DNA of 22,288 nt from a virus. The translations under genes were made by a program, and so were the position numbers. Positions 6,678-14,248 of this stretch are shown here, in pieces. Location: positions 1 through 22,288 of IMG/VR virus record IMGVR_UViG_3300023174_000683. One strand, 5' to 3'. Positions within the stretch are counted from its first letter, which is position 1, and each line of letters starts with the position of its first letter. Below the pieces are notes generated by a model that saw only the letters and a program-made list of their open reading frames with translations, did not search any database and was not told the origin of the DNA.

Positions 6678-6986
6678 TTAAGTTCCATCTCCATTTGGGT
6701 CTTGTCTTGGAGGAAGCGTAGAGATAGTCCACTCAAAAGCGCACACTCCATTTGCATAAACAGGAAGTTCTGAGCAAATAGCCTGTTCAGTATTGAGATC
6801 AAAATCAGGTCTATTTTGATTTACCTCAACTACAAAAGAACCATCCTCTGATGCTGTGGTTCCAATGTACTTTTCTGCCAGACTTTTTGTGTCGCCAAAA
6901 TTTGTATATGGATTTTCCACGGCCAAATCTTGATGTGTGTAAGGATACTTAACAACAGCCCCGTCTTTTATTTTTGCGTATTTCAT
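6678..6986 (-). CDS. Small fibre-associated protein, possible tail chaperone
   Basis: A 102-residue protein beginning MKYAKIKDGAVVKYPYTHQD, an N-terminus that occurs in many small phage proteins encoded just after receptor-binding genes. A VENPYTNF motif follows at 23-30. The rest is acidic, with two cysteines (70 and 82 by my count) and a short WTISTLPPRQDPN tail. The ATG has GAGGG upstream and lies seven bases after the adhesin stop. By position it could be a fibre-assembly helper, but the sequence shows no known chaperone domain. The base composition is visibly AT-richer than the head genes, like that of the adhesin. Confidence 0.75.
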   Translation of the reverse strand: MKYAKIKDGAVVKYPYTHQDLAVENPYTNFGDTKSLAEKYIGTTASEDGSFVVEVNQNRPDFDLNTEQAICSELPVYANGVCAFEWTISTLPPRQDPNGDGT

Positions 6987-6993
6987 ATATCCC

Positions 6994-8103
6994 TCACAAT
7001 TTTGTTACAACTACAAAACCATAACTTTCTGAAGATACGCTGTTGGTTACCGTCTGAATAAAACCAGCCGCAGAACCGTTGATAAACGATCCGCCAGCGC
7101 CACCGCAGGTTGCATTATTTGTTGCGTAAGTTCTTTGGTTGTATGAAGATGTTGCGGAGTCTGTCTCATAACCACCAATCCAGCCACCAGAGCCACAAGA
7201 ATAAGAGTTCTGTGTATTTTGACCACCGCCTCCACCAAAACCACCCGAATTTGCAGAAGAATAAGAACTACTGTTATATCCAAATGAACCATAACCTCCA
7301 CGAACAAATGGATACGCTATAGCGTAAGCGTTTCCTGTTGCGCCACTAGAATAAGAAGATGGATCATCATAAGCATTCCATGTTTTAATAAAAGCGTTAT
7401 TAGGGTCGCTAGTAGTAATAAAGGCGGGGTAGTACATACCCGCCGCGCCATTTGGGCCACTACCGCCCGTCACACTAGAACGACCGCCACCAATCACACG
7501 ATTGGACGCCCCACCTTCTTGCGTCACGCCAGAGGGGTGACTGGTGTACTGATAACCATTTTGGTATCTTGCTCCAGCACCAGCAACGCAAATCACTTGC
7601 GTGTTTGTGACAGAGGATAGACCGCTTTCCGGATTAGTAAGATATGCGGCAGGAACCCTGACAACAAAAGTTCCGCCACTCCCGGCGGCAGAAGTATTTG
7701 ATGGAGAAGGATTGCCGGGTTGACCACATAAAATATAAATTTTTTCACCTTCAGTAAGGGTGATGTCTACGGTTATTCGAGCGCCGCTACCGCCAGCACC
7801 TAAAGTTCCAGAGTCCCCCAAACCATTTGGGGCTTGAGCAAGAATTCGATAGCCTCCGGTTGCGGGCACAGTCCAAACCTGAATGCCAGAAGTTGTTGTA
7901 TTAAAAAACGAAGTGCTATTCAACCAAGGATATGTTGCGGTGTCATAAAAAGCCAAACACTGAGCGAGTGTTGGCCCTATGTATCCGCGCAAATTTGTTG
8001 TTCGAAAAGTAAACGAGGTAAACGCATATAAACCGCCGCCAGCGCCACTTGTAAATCCAAACGCTTTAGCAGAAGCCGCGCCTCGTGTGTTAATGATTGG
8101 CAT
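6994..8103 (-). CDS. Glycine-rich adhesin with ALK/LTK-like domain
   Basis: A 369-residue protein. Residues of about 28-66 form a short conserved phage segment (TFRTTNLRGYIGPTLAQCLA at 32-51). From about residue 72 it follows the pattern of the glycine-rich ALK/LTK domain: VWTVPATGGYRILAQAPNG, then LGAGGSGARI, LTEGEKIYILCGQPGN, SGGTFVVRV and ICVAGAGA, followed by many Gly clusters up to GGFGGGGGQ near 287-295 and a hydrophobic end GFVVVTKL. Such polyglycine folds also occur in phage adhesins, so this is a good candidate for the receptor-binding tip. AAGGAG precedes the ATG. The gene is AT-richer than the fibres upstream, suggesting separate acquisition. Confidence 0.75.
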   Translation of the reverse strand: MPIINTRGAASAKAFGFTSGAGGGLYAFTSFTFRTTNLRGYIGPTLAQCLAFYDTATYPWLNSTSFFNTTTSGIQVWTVPATGGYRILAQAPNGLGDSGTLGAGGSGARITVDITLTEGEKIYILCGQPGNPSPSNTSAAGSGGTFVVRVPAAYLTNPESGLSSVTNTQVICVAGAGARYQNGYQYTSHPSGVTQEGGASNRVIGGGRSSVTGGSGPNGAAGMYYPAFITTSDPNNAFIKTWNAYDDPSSYSSGATGNAYAIAYPFVRGGYGSFGYNSSSYSSANSGGFGGGGGQNTQNSYSCGSGGWIGGYETDSATSSYNQRTYATNNATCGGAGGSFINGSAAGFIQTVTNSVSSESYGFVVVTKL

Positions 8104-8114
8104 AAGAAAACTCC

Positions 8115-9077
8115 TTACGCAAACTTGGTCTGTGATGCAAACACGGTAAATGTCCCGGAACCAGTCTTAACAATTGCGTAGGTATACACATCAATCGAAG
8201 ATGCGTTGCCAGAAGATGGTGCCGTACCACCCTGCCATTTCGGAGTAACCGAAGAGCCATCAATTTGGAATGCGCTGTTGTAATAAGCGGTTCCACCATT
8301 CGTCACCATAAAAGTCACGGTGACTGTCTGACCAGTAGACATTAATGTGTTAAGACTTGTACCACCTGCGCCCCGAACATTCAGAGTCCAGTTGCCAGAA
8401 GCATTGCTGGTGTAGTACAGAACAGACTGAGTCGTCACATCAAAGTTGATGGTTCCAGTGGCGGCTGTTGCAGAAACAGTCGTAGTCTCTGCCGCATCAT
8501 TCAAAACGATTGCCAACGCGCTAGACGAGCCAGTAAATGTTTGGGTCGCTGTGAAGGTGGTTGCGGTGCCCGGCGCAACATAGTCAGTGCCTGCGGTTGC
8601 GTTTGCAAGCGCACCGCCGCTGTTGGCCTTTAAAATGGCAGTGCCAGAAGGTGGAGCAAGGTAATCCGTGCCAGCCACAGCATTTGCAAGTGCGCCGCCA
8701 CTGTTGGCTTTCAAAATTGAGGTGCCAGAAGGAGGAGCCAAATAATCGGTTCCTGCGGTAGCGGCAGAGATTGCTGTGCCGTTGCCCTTTAGAACACCAG
8801 TCACGCTGGTTGAAAGTGTGATTGCGGGCGTCGTGGTTGCGTTGGCAACAGTGCCAGCAAGACCATTTGCCGAAACCACAGAAACACTTTGAACAGTGCC
8901 AGATGTGCCATCAGCCGAAGCCAACAGAAACACCGAACCAGTGTTGTCCTTGGCGTAGAGTTTTTTGTCGGTGATGTTGATTGCAAGTTCGCCGTTTGCG
9001 AGGTTGCCAGCCGACGGCACATTAGTTGCCGTGGTGCTGTAGTACAACTGAATTGGGGTGTATCCTGTTTGAGCCAT
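8115..9077 (-). CDS. Tail fibre protein with Mtd-like N-terminal motif
   Basis: A 320-residue protein. Residues 8-54 (IQLYYSTTATNVPSAGNL, then NGELAINITDKKLYAKD) match the GELAIN...KLY pattern found at the front of many phage receptor-binding proteins, including the Mtd N-terminal type. Residues 108-161 are two almost identical 27-residue repeats starting AGTDYLAPPSGT, with a third partial copy. Residues of about 185-320 form a compact C-terminal domain seen in other phage fibres, with QIDGSSVTPKWQGGTAPSSG and VYTYAIVKTGSGTFTVFAS. TGAGGA precedes the start. No reverse transcriptase or template repeat is seen, so there is no sign of a diversity-generating system. Confidence 0.75.
   Translation of the reverse strand: MAQTGYTPIQLYYSTTATNVPSAGNLANGELAINITDKKLYAKDNTGSVFLLASADGTSGTVQSVSVVSANGLAGTVANATTTPAITLSTSVTGVLKGNGTAISAATAGTDYLAPPSGTSILKANSGGALANAVAGTDYLAPPSGTAILKANSGGALANATAGTDYVAPGTATTFTATQTFTGSSSALAIVLNDAAETTTVSATAATGTINFDVTTQSVLYYTSNASGNWTLNVRGAGGTSLNTLMSTGQTVTVTFMVTNGGTAYYNSAFQIDGSSVTPKWQGGTAPSSGNASSIDVYTYAIVKTGSGTFTVFASQTKFA
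8595..8756 (-). repeat. Tandem 81-base repeat (27 residues x2) in the fibre gene
   Basis: Two consecutive copies of a 27-residue unit, AGTDYLAPPSGT(S/A)ILKAN and seven more residues, differ at only two positions. A shorter third copy starts AGTDYVAP. The DNA copies differ mostly at third codon bases, so the protein repeat is kept while the DNA drifts. Confidence 0.85.
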
Positions 9078-9086
9078 GATTTATCC

Positions 9087-9305
9087 TCAGAAAGTTCCGC
9101 CAGACAACGCGCCCCAAGTCGGAGCGGATGCGCCAGCAAGTAAAACATACCCCTGAGTGCCAAGGCTCAAGGTATTCATTGCAGAAGTTCCCGCGCCGTA
9201 AGGCAGTGCGCCTACGCCAACGGTACTAAGCCCAGTCCCGCCGTTTGCGGGAGTCAAAGGAACAGGGAGTGTGAGTCCAAGTGTTCCATCAAGAGTGATT
9301 GCCAT
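9087..9305 (-). CDS. Short fibre-like protein, possible fibre fragment
   Basis: A 72-residue protein with a common phage fibre motif: NGGTGLSTVGVGALPYGAG in the first half and GTQGYVLLAGASAPTWGAL in the second. Full-size fibres usually carry this as one module among many, so this gene looks like a single module kept as its own gene or left over from recombination. It ends in GGTF, the same ending as the 523-residue fibre. AAGGGG precedes the ATG and the gene is intact. A 33-base gap without a clear signal separates it from the large fibre gene. Confidence 0.65.
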   Translation of the reverse strand: MAITLDGTLGLTLPVPLTPANGGTGLSTVGVGALPYGAGTSAMNTLSLGTQGYVLLAGASAPTWGALSGGTF

Positions 9306-9338
9306 TATTTACCCCTTTTCAGACCATTTTATTGGTTA

Positions 9339-12300
9339 TCAGAAAACAATCCAACGACTACCAGTAGAAACAACCACCGTTGCACCTGTGGCAATTGTGA
9401 TTGGGCCAACTGATTCCCCATTTTGATTCGGATCAAATGTGTAATTACCAGAGATTGTCCGGTAGTTCACATAAATACACCCGTCTGCCGCCGCTCCACC
9501 ACCACCGCCAAGTGCGCTCCATGCGCCAGCGGAGTACCCCTCATACGAGACCGTATCGGTGTTGTAGCGGATCATGCCCGCCACAGGGGTCGCAGACCTC
9601 TGAAGCGATGTGCCAGAAGGTATCTTGATCTGTCCAGTACCGGAGAAAGTCCCGTCGCCAGTTGCGGTCAGGGTCGTGAAGCCGCCAGCCCGAGGCGTCG
9701 TGCCACCCACCACCACATTGTCAATTGCACCAGTTACACCGGGGCCAATCGTGACAGTTCCCGTCGGGTTGATGCTGGCGCTAGTCGATACTGTAAGGTT
9801 CGTAAAAGTGCCGTTGGCCGCAGTCGTGCCGCCAATTACCATGCCGTTGATAGTTCCGCCAGTCAAAGTGGCGTTAGACGAGGTCACAGCGCCGGAATAG
9901 CCGCCATTTCCCGTAATCAGACCCGTAAAGGTCGATGTTCCGGTAACTCCGAGGGTTCCACCAACAGTTGCATTACTGCTGGAACTGAGGGTCGTAAACG
10001 CGCCAGTGGAGGGCGTTGTGGCCCCAATAGTCGTGTTGTTGATCGAACCACCTGTAATGGTGGCATTTGAGGTCGTAACCGCGCCAGAAACGCCTCCATT
10101 GGCCGTAATCAGCCCGGTGAAGGTCGAGGTACCAGTCACACCCAAAGTGCCGCCTACGGTCGCATTTCCGGTCGCGGACAGCGTTGTGAATGCGCCAGTC
10201 GATGGTGTAGTCGCGCCAACCGATGTGCCATCAATAGTGCCGCCCGTTACCGCAACGCTGTTGGCGTTCTGGACAGACATGGTTCCCAAGCCGGAAACCT
10301 GCGTGTTGGCGATGGCAATTGGCGTGTCTGCCAGCGCGGTCAGTTGACCTTGGGCGTTGACGGTTGCGGTCAGAGTCTTGTTGGCCGCACCGTAAGAGCC
10401 AGATGTCACCGCCGTGTTGGTGATGCTGAACTGGGTGCCACTGAGGGTCAGTCCGGTTCCTGCGCTGTACACCTGCGCGGCGAAGAACTGGGTAAATGTA
10501 ATGCCAGTGGTGCCAAAAATAATCGGCCCAGTGGTGGTCATCACATACGACTCGCCAGCCCCGGTATTGCCGGACTGAACATAGAAGTAGTCACCTTCGC
10601 CCAAAGCGGAAGTGCTGGTGGGCGAGTAGGTATTTGTGTCAGAAGACCGCGTCAAAACCCAGTTTGTGGAGCCAGAGCCAACCGTGGTAACCGTGTAGAC
10701 GCCGTTTTGGAAGGCGCTGGCTTGGTTGTAAACCAGCACACGGTTACCGACCGACAAGGACACGCCATCAATCGACAGAGCGGCCTGCGCCCCGGCGTTT
10801 GTCAGAGTAGCGCCAACACCAGCGTTTGCGCGGCTTGTGATCGACAGACCCGTGCCGTTGGTCAGCGTAGTAATCTCAGCGCCAGAATAGGTAAGCGTCA
10901 GGGTAATCGATGTTGAACTCGGAACGGTCTTCACAAAGTAAGCCGTGCCAGCAATAATGCCGTTGGTGGTTACACCAAAGGAGATGACATCGTTGACGGC
11001 CAAGCCGTGAGCAGAACCAGTCGTAAGAGTGGTGCCCCCGGTGATAGTCGTCCAAGTCGGTGTCGTGCCGCCGTTTGCGTAGGTGGCGGTCAGTGCAGTT
11101 GGGGTTCTAACCAGAACGGGTGTGTGAATGTGCAGGCCCGTGCCAGCCAGCGTGTCCACATATGCCTTGTTGGTGATGTCGTTGGCATTGACCGGAGCCT
11201 GAGTCACCTGCCCGGTGTTCATCAGGGCGTTGGTAAAGGTTGCCGCCGCAGGGGTCGTGCCACCAATCACCGTGTTGTTGATTGCACCCGGAGTCGTCGG
11301 GTTCAACGCAAGATTGGTTGTCGCCGTCAGATCGGTAAAGGTGCCAGCAACGGGCGTCGTATTGCCAATCGTGACATTGTTGATCGTGCCAGTCGTGCTG
11401 GGGGCCAGCGTGACATTGGTATTGGCCGTCAGGTTGGTAAAAGTACCAGCCGCAGGCGTGCTTCCGCCGATCACAGAGTTGTTGATCGTCGAGGCGGCAT
11501 TGATCGCAACACCAGAGAATGTGCCGCCTGTAACCGTCTTGCCCGTAAAGGTCAGGGCCGAAGGCAGAGAAATCACGGGCGTCTGACCGCCAGTGGATGT
11601 AATCTCGTTTGCCGTTCCAGATACAGAAGTCACCGCACCGATGTCGGTCGCCGAGATCGCAATGTTGGCGGCGGCGGTCAGTTGACCCTGCGCGTTGACC
11701 GTGTAACTGGGGACTTGGTAGGTCGAACCGTAACTTCCGGCGGTCACACCAGTGTTGGAGATTGAAATAGTGCCCGTGGAGGTGATTGGGCCGCCTTGGA
11801 GGCCCGTTCCGGTTCCAACCGAGGTAACACCCACACCAACCGCAATACCGCCCCAAATGCCGTTTGCGTAGCCTTCAAAAGTCTCTGTGGTGGTGTTGTA
11901 GCGAATCGTGCCGTTGGTGAACGGCGGAGAGCGTTGACCAGTGGTTCCGCGAGGCAAGACCATGCCCGCGTTACCGGGCATCACTGGGTTATCGGTGATC
12001 GAGACAATCGGGGTGGTCGTGTTGTTGACCACAGTGATCTGATTGGCCGTACCGATCACATTGGTGACCGTGCCATCGCCGATACCAAACGAGTACCAAG
12101 TGCCGTTTTGCAGACCCTCGAAACGATTGGTGGTTGTGTTGTAGCGTGCGGTGCCGTTGACGGCCAAGCCATCGCGCTCTGCGGTCTGGCCTTTTGGCAA
12201 CACCATGCCAGCCACGCCACTGATGACGGGGTTGTCGGCAATCGCCACAGTGGGCGAGTTGCCGTTTAGGGCGTTACCGTAAGCAACGCTAATCTGACCA

Positions 12301-12803
12301 ACAGTGCCGTTGATCGATACGGGGTAGATCGAAGAGCCAGCCGTTACAGCAACCAGACCAGTGCCGGAGAACTGCGCGAAAGTCGCGGGCAAACCGGACA
12401 GTGACAGAGTCGGGTCACCGGAAATGCCGGAGCCGTTGGAGATCGACAGGCCAGCGTTTGCAACAGCAATAGATCGATTGACCAGAGTTGTCGAGTTTGT
12501 CTTGACCTGAATGCCCGCAGGAGAGTTCAACAGCGACAGCAGTGCGCCAGTAGTCGAGATGTTGTACAGACCCTGTGCGCCCGCATCAGTGATCGACAAG
12601 CCATTGGTCGCGCCAAAGTAGCGGCTGTTGGGCAGTGTCGGCTCTTGATTGACCGTCAGGAAGGTTTGGGTCTGCGACGGCGATGCGGCAATCGCACCCG
12701 TCGTGGTCTGCACGGTTACGCCATTTTGGACGATAGGAACCGCCTCGGTGCCTGTTATGGCACCAGCGGTTGGTAGTTGGGTAATGGCGACTTGTGCTGA
12801 CAT
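9339..12803 (-). CDS. Large mosaic tail fibre, 1154 residues
   Basis: A long Thr/Gly/Asn-rich protein built of repeats. Residues 191-238 and 272-318 are two copies of an AGMVLPxG...RYNTTTxxFEGxxNGxW module, with a third, shorter relative at 1057-1097. Residues 440-530 hold several NNxxIGxxTPxxGTFT units. Residues of about 543-775 form a known phage structural domain (ITNKAYVD at 543-550, NRVLVYNQ at 687-694, NGVYTVTTVG at 700-709, ITFTQF at 768-773), apparently interrupted at about 578-660 by another module (AHGLAVNDVISFG...GIIAGTAYFVKTV). Residues 863-990 are a tandem 64-residue repeat. The C-terminus ends TGSRWIVF. It starts directly after the zinc-ribbon gene stop, with little ribosome binding site. 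Likely a trimeric fibre or a tail-side appendage. Confidence 0.8.
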   Translation of the reverse strand: MSAQVAITQLPTAGAITGTEAVPIVQNGVTVQTTTGAIAASPSQTQTFLTVNQEPTLPNSRYFGATNGLSITDAGAQGLYNISTTGALLSLLNSPAGIQVKTNSTTLVNRSIAVANAGLSISNGSGISGDPTLSLSGLPATFAQFSGTGLVAVTAGSSIYPVSINGTVGQISVAYGNALNGNSPTVAIADNPVISGVAGMVLPKGQTAERDGLAVNGTARYNTTTNRFEGLQNGTWYSFGIGDGTVTNVIGTANQITVVNNTTTPIVSITDNPVMPGNAGMVLPRGTTGQRSPPFTNGTIRYNTTTETFEGYANGIWGGIAVGVGVTSVGTGTGLQGGPITSTGTISISNTGVTAGSYGSTYQVPSYTVNAQGQLTAAANIAISATDIGAVTSVSGTANEITSTGGQTPVISLPSALTFTGKTVTGGTFSGVAINAASTINNSVIGGSTPAAGTFTNLTANTNVTLAPSTTGTINNVTIGNTTPVAGTFTDLTATTNLALNPTTPGAINNTVIGGTTPAAATFTNALMNTGQVTQAPVNANDITNKAYVDTLAGTGLHIHTPVLVRTPTALTATYANGGTTPTWTTITGGTTLTTGSAHGLAVNDVISFGVTTNGIIAGTAYFVKTVPSSTSITLTLTYSGAEITTLTNGTGLSITSRANAGVGATLTNAGAQAALSIDGVSLSVGNRVLVYNQASAFQNGVYTVTTVGSGSTNWVLTRSSDTNTYSPTSTSALGEGDYFYVQSGNTGAGESYVMTTTGPIIFGTTGITFTQFFAAQVYSAGTGLTLSGTQFSITNTAVTSGSYGAANKTLTATVNAQGQLTALADTPIAIANTQVSGLGTMSVQNANSVAVTGGTIDGTSVGATTPSTGAFTTLSATGNATVGGTLGVTGTSTFTGLITANGGVSGAVTTSNATITGGSINNTTIGATTPSTGAFTTLSSSSNATVGGTLGVTGTSTFTGLITGNGGYSGAVTSSNATLTGGTINGMVIGGTTAANGTFTNLTVSTSASINPTGTVTIGPGVTGAIDNVVVGGTTPRAGGFTTLTATGDGTFSGTGQIKIPSGTSLQRSATPVAGMIRYNTDTVSYEGYSAGAWSALGGGGGAAADGCIYVNYRTISGNYTFDPNQNGESVGPITIATGATVVVSTGSRWIVF
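9834..10217 (-). repeat. Tandem 192-base repeat (64 residues x2) in the large fibre
   Basis: Residues 863-926 and 927-990 are copies of a unit starting GATTPSTGAFTTLS and containing the stretch ATVGGTLGVTGTSTFTGLIT in both. At DNA level the period is 192 bases, measured between the matching atcag words at 9916 and 10108. Confidence 0.8.
11850..12233 (-). repeat. Two-copy AGMVLP / RYNTTT module in the large fibre
   Basis: Residues 191-238 and 272-318 share DNPV, AGMVLP, a G(T/A)xRYNTTTxxFEG core and an NGxW end, with a period of about 81 residues. A shorter relative with RYNTDTVSYEG lies near residue 1079. These are internal duplications of a fibre building block. Confidence 0.75.
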
Positions 12804-13178
12804 TTATGTACTCGTATTGTCGGGCGGGTTCGGCGCAATTGTGTCCTTGTTCCCGGTCAGCGTCGGCGTTTGCGTGTTCTGCTCGGTAGAAATCTGGAAC
12901 TGGCTTGTTCCATCCATTGACTGGCTTCCAGTCATCAGATAGTTGTCGCCAGCATTGATCGAGGTGTCAGGACGCGGAAACCGCAGGTTGATACGCTCGG
13001 TCTTACGGGCGGCAAGGCGGTAAGGGTCAAACTGATCCCTGCACCCTTGATCGCACACCCGCAAGCCGGGGAAATTGGGGTCTGGCCCCAGCGACACAAA
13101 CGGGCGCTTCATCTTGCATCGGTCGCATACGCCGATGGCAACCGAAGTCAGCCCTGTGGTGTCGAGAAAGATAGGCAT
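12804..13178 (-). CDS. Zinc-ribbon-like phage protein
   Basis: A 124-residue protein with four cysteines placed as C18-x2-C21 and C42-x3-C46, the second pair in GLRVCDQGCRDQFDPYRLAA. This is a likely zinc-binding ribbon and a frequent small phage protein near the head-tail genes. The second half (from about 70) is polar and low in structure. The ATG overlaps the stop of the gp4-like gene as TAATG, and the large fibre starts immediately after its own stop, so it is made together with both. A role in tail assembly or as a metal-binding adaptor is inferred only from position. Confidence 0.75.
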   Translation of the reverse strand: MPIFLDTTGLTSVAIGVCDRCKMKRPFVSLGPDPNFPGLRVCDQGCRDQFDPYRLAARKTERINLRFPRPDTSINAGDNYLMTGSQSMDGTSQFQISTEQNTQTPTLTGNKDTIAPNPPDNTST

Positions 13179-14239
13179 TAGGCGGTATACACCGAGATAT
13201 TCGGTGCCCAGTAAATTGGTGAGCGGTCGCGCTCTTCCTGCTCGGCGTTGTACAGATGCTTCTCTGCCATCTTCTCCAAGTAGTTGATGCGATCCATTGC
13301 AACTTGCGGCAATTCCAGCGCCATGCGGTGGGCCAGCATCATCTGCACGGCCTCATACCAACGCTGGGGGATTTCCAACTCGTCAGTCAGCGCACCAACA
13401 TCATCGATCTGGCGCGAGTACCAGCAAGTCATTTGCACAAACGCAGTTGACGGCACAGGCCAAATGTTGATCTGGGGCTTTGGAATCTGGCGGTTGAACC
13501 AATACTGGTACGGCTGGTTGGCCGTGAAGTTCTTGTTGGGCAGGTTGGTGTAGTCATCGCGGTTCAGCGAAGACATCTGCACCTCAAGAGAGTTGTTCCC
13601 GAAGTACAACTCGCGCACAGACAGCGTGGTGCCGTTGTAGGCGCGGCAACGATAGTAGGGGACGGTCTGTCCCGCAACGATGTCAGTCCAAATCCACTGG
13701 TTGTTCACCACATCAATGGTGCCCAGATCAACCAGCGTGTTCCAAGTCGTGTTGTCCTCGGAGTATTCGTAGATGATTGACCATGTGCCCGTGGCCGCAG
13801 GTAACAAGCCAATCGAGCCGATGTACACAGGATTGGTAGGGCCGTAGTTGACAGCGATGTTGCCGTTTGCAGAAGTTTGCGTACAGACGGTCTCAATGTC
13901 GTTGTCGTAGGCGTTTGCAATTGTTCCGCCAGCAGAAGTGGTGTACGAGCCACTTGGTCGATCCATTGTGCGATACAGCACATTCCAAAGGTCAATAGTG
14001 CCCTTGGGTAGTTCGTAGATGTAATTGTCTGGGATGAGTCCAATGACTTTTTTGGTCATTGTCCAAAATTGGATGCCTCGGTTACCAAGGTCAGACAACA
14101 GGAAGTACAGGGATTGGCGGGCGGAAACAACTTGCTCGGAGGTCAACTCCTCGGCCAACTTGCCACAGCGGCGTGCGCCGTGATCGATCAATGTCTGAAC
14201 ATTGATTACTGTGTTCCCGACGGTTCCCGAATACGGCAT
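13178..14239 (-). CDS. P22 gp4-like head-tail adaptor with inserted discoidin-like domain
   Basis: A 353-residue protein. Residues 12-95 and 216-353 together fit the P22 tail accessory factor gp4 pattern: LIDHGARRCGKLAEELTSEQ, YELPKGTIDLWNV, then LNRDDYTNLPNK, INIWPVPST and IPQRWYEAVQMMLAHRMALE followed by a helical end. Between them, about residues 97-215, lies a beta-rich stretch with the discoidin/F5-8 type C pattern: ANAYDNDIET, IGSIGL, a WSIIYEYSEDNTTW motif and YYRCRAYNG. The insertion would face outward from the ring and may bind sugar. AAGGAG precedes the start. In P22, gp4 binds the portal and carries gp10; both partners are encoded here. Confidence 0.75.
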   Translation of the reverse strand: MPYSGTVGNTVINVQTLIDHGARRCGKLAEELTSEQVVSARQSLYFLLSDLGNRGIQFWTMTKKVIGLIPDNYIYELPKGTIDLWNVLYRTMDRPSGSYTTSAGGTIANAYDNDIETVCTQTSANGNIAVNYGPTNPVYIGSIGLLPAATGTWSIIYEYSEDNTTWNTLVDLGTIDVVNNQWIWTDIVAGQTVPYYRCRAYNGTTLSVRELYFGNNSLEVQMSSLNRDDYTNLPNKNFTANQPYQYWFNRQIPKPQINIWPVPSTAFVQMTCWYSRQIDDVGALTDELEIPQRWYEAVQMMLAHRMALELPQVAMDRINYLEKMAEKHLYNAEQEERDRSPIYWAPNISVYTA

Positions 14240-14248
14240 ATTGACTCC

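Noticed and set aside
8115-9077. Diversity-generating retroelement, because of the Mtd-like N-terminal motif
   Set aside because: No reverse transcriptase, no template repeat and no lectin-type variable end can be seen in the window.
8595-10217. Regular DNA repeats in the fibre genes as a CRISPR array
   Set aside because: Repeats are in frame, code for fibre modules, are 81 or 192 bases long and have no unique spacers.
9423-12269. Several long plus-strand open frames opposite the large fibre gene
   Set aside because: They are shadows of a repetitive, stop-poor Thr/Gly/Ala-rich gene. Their products are Arg/Gly/Val-rich without any domain.
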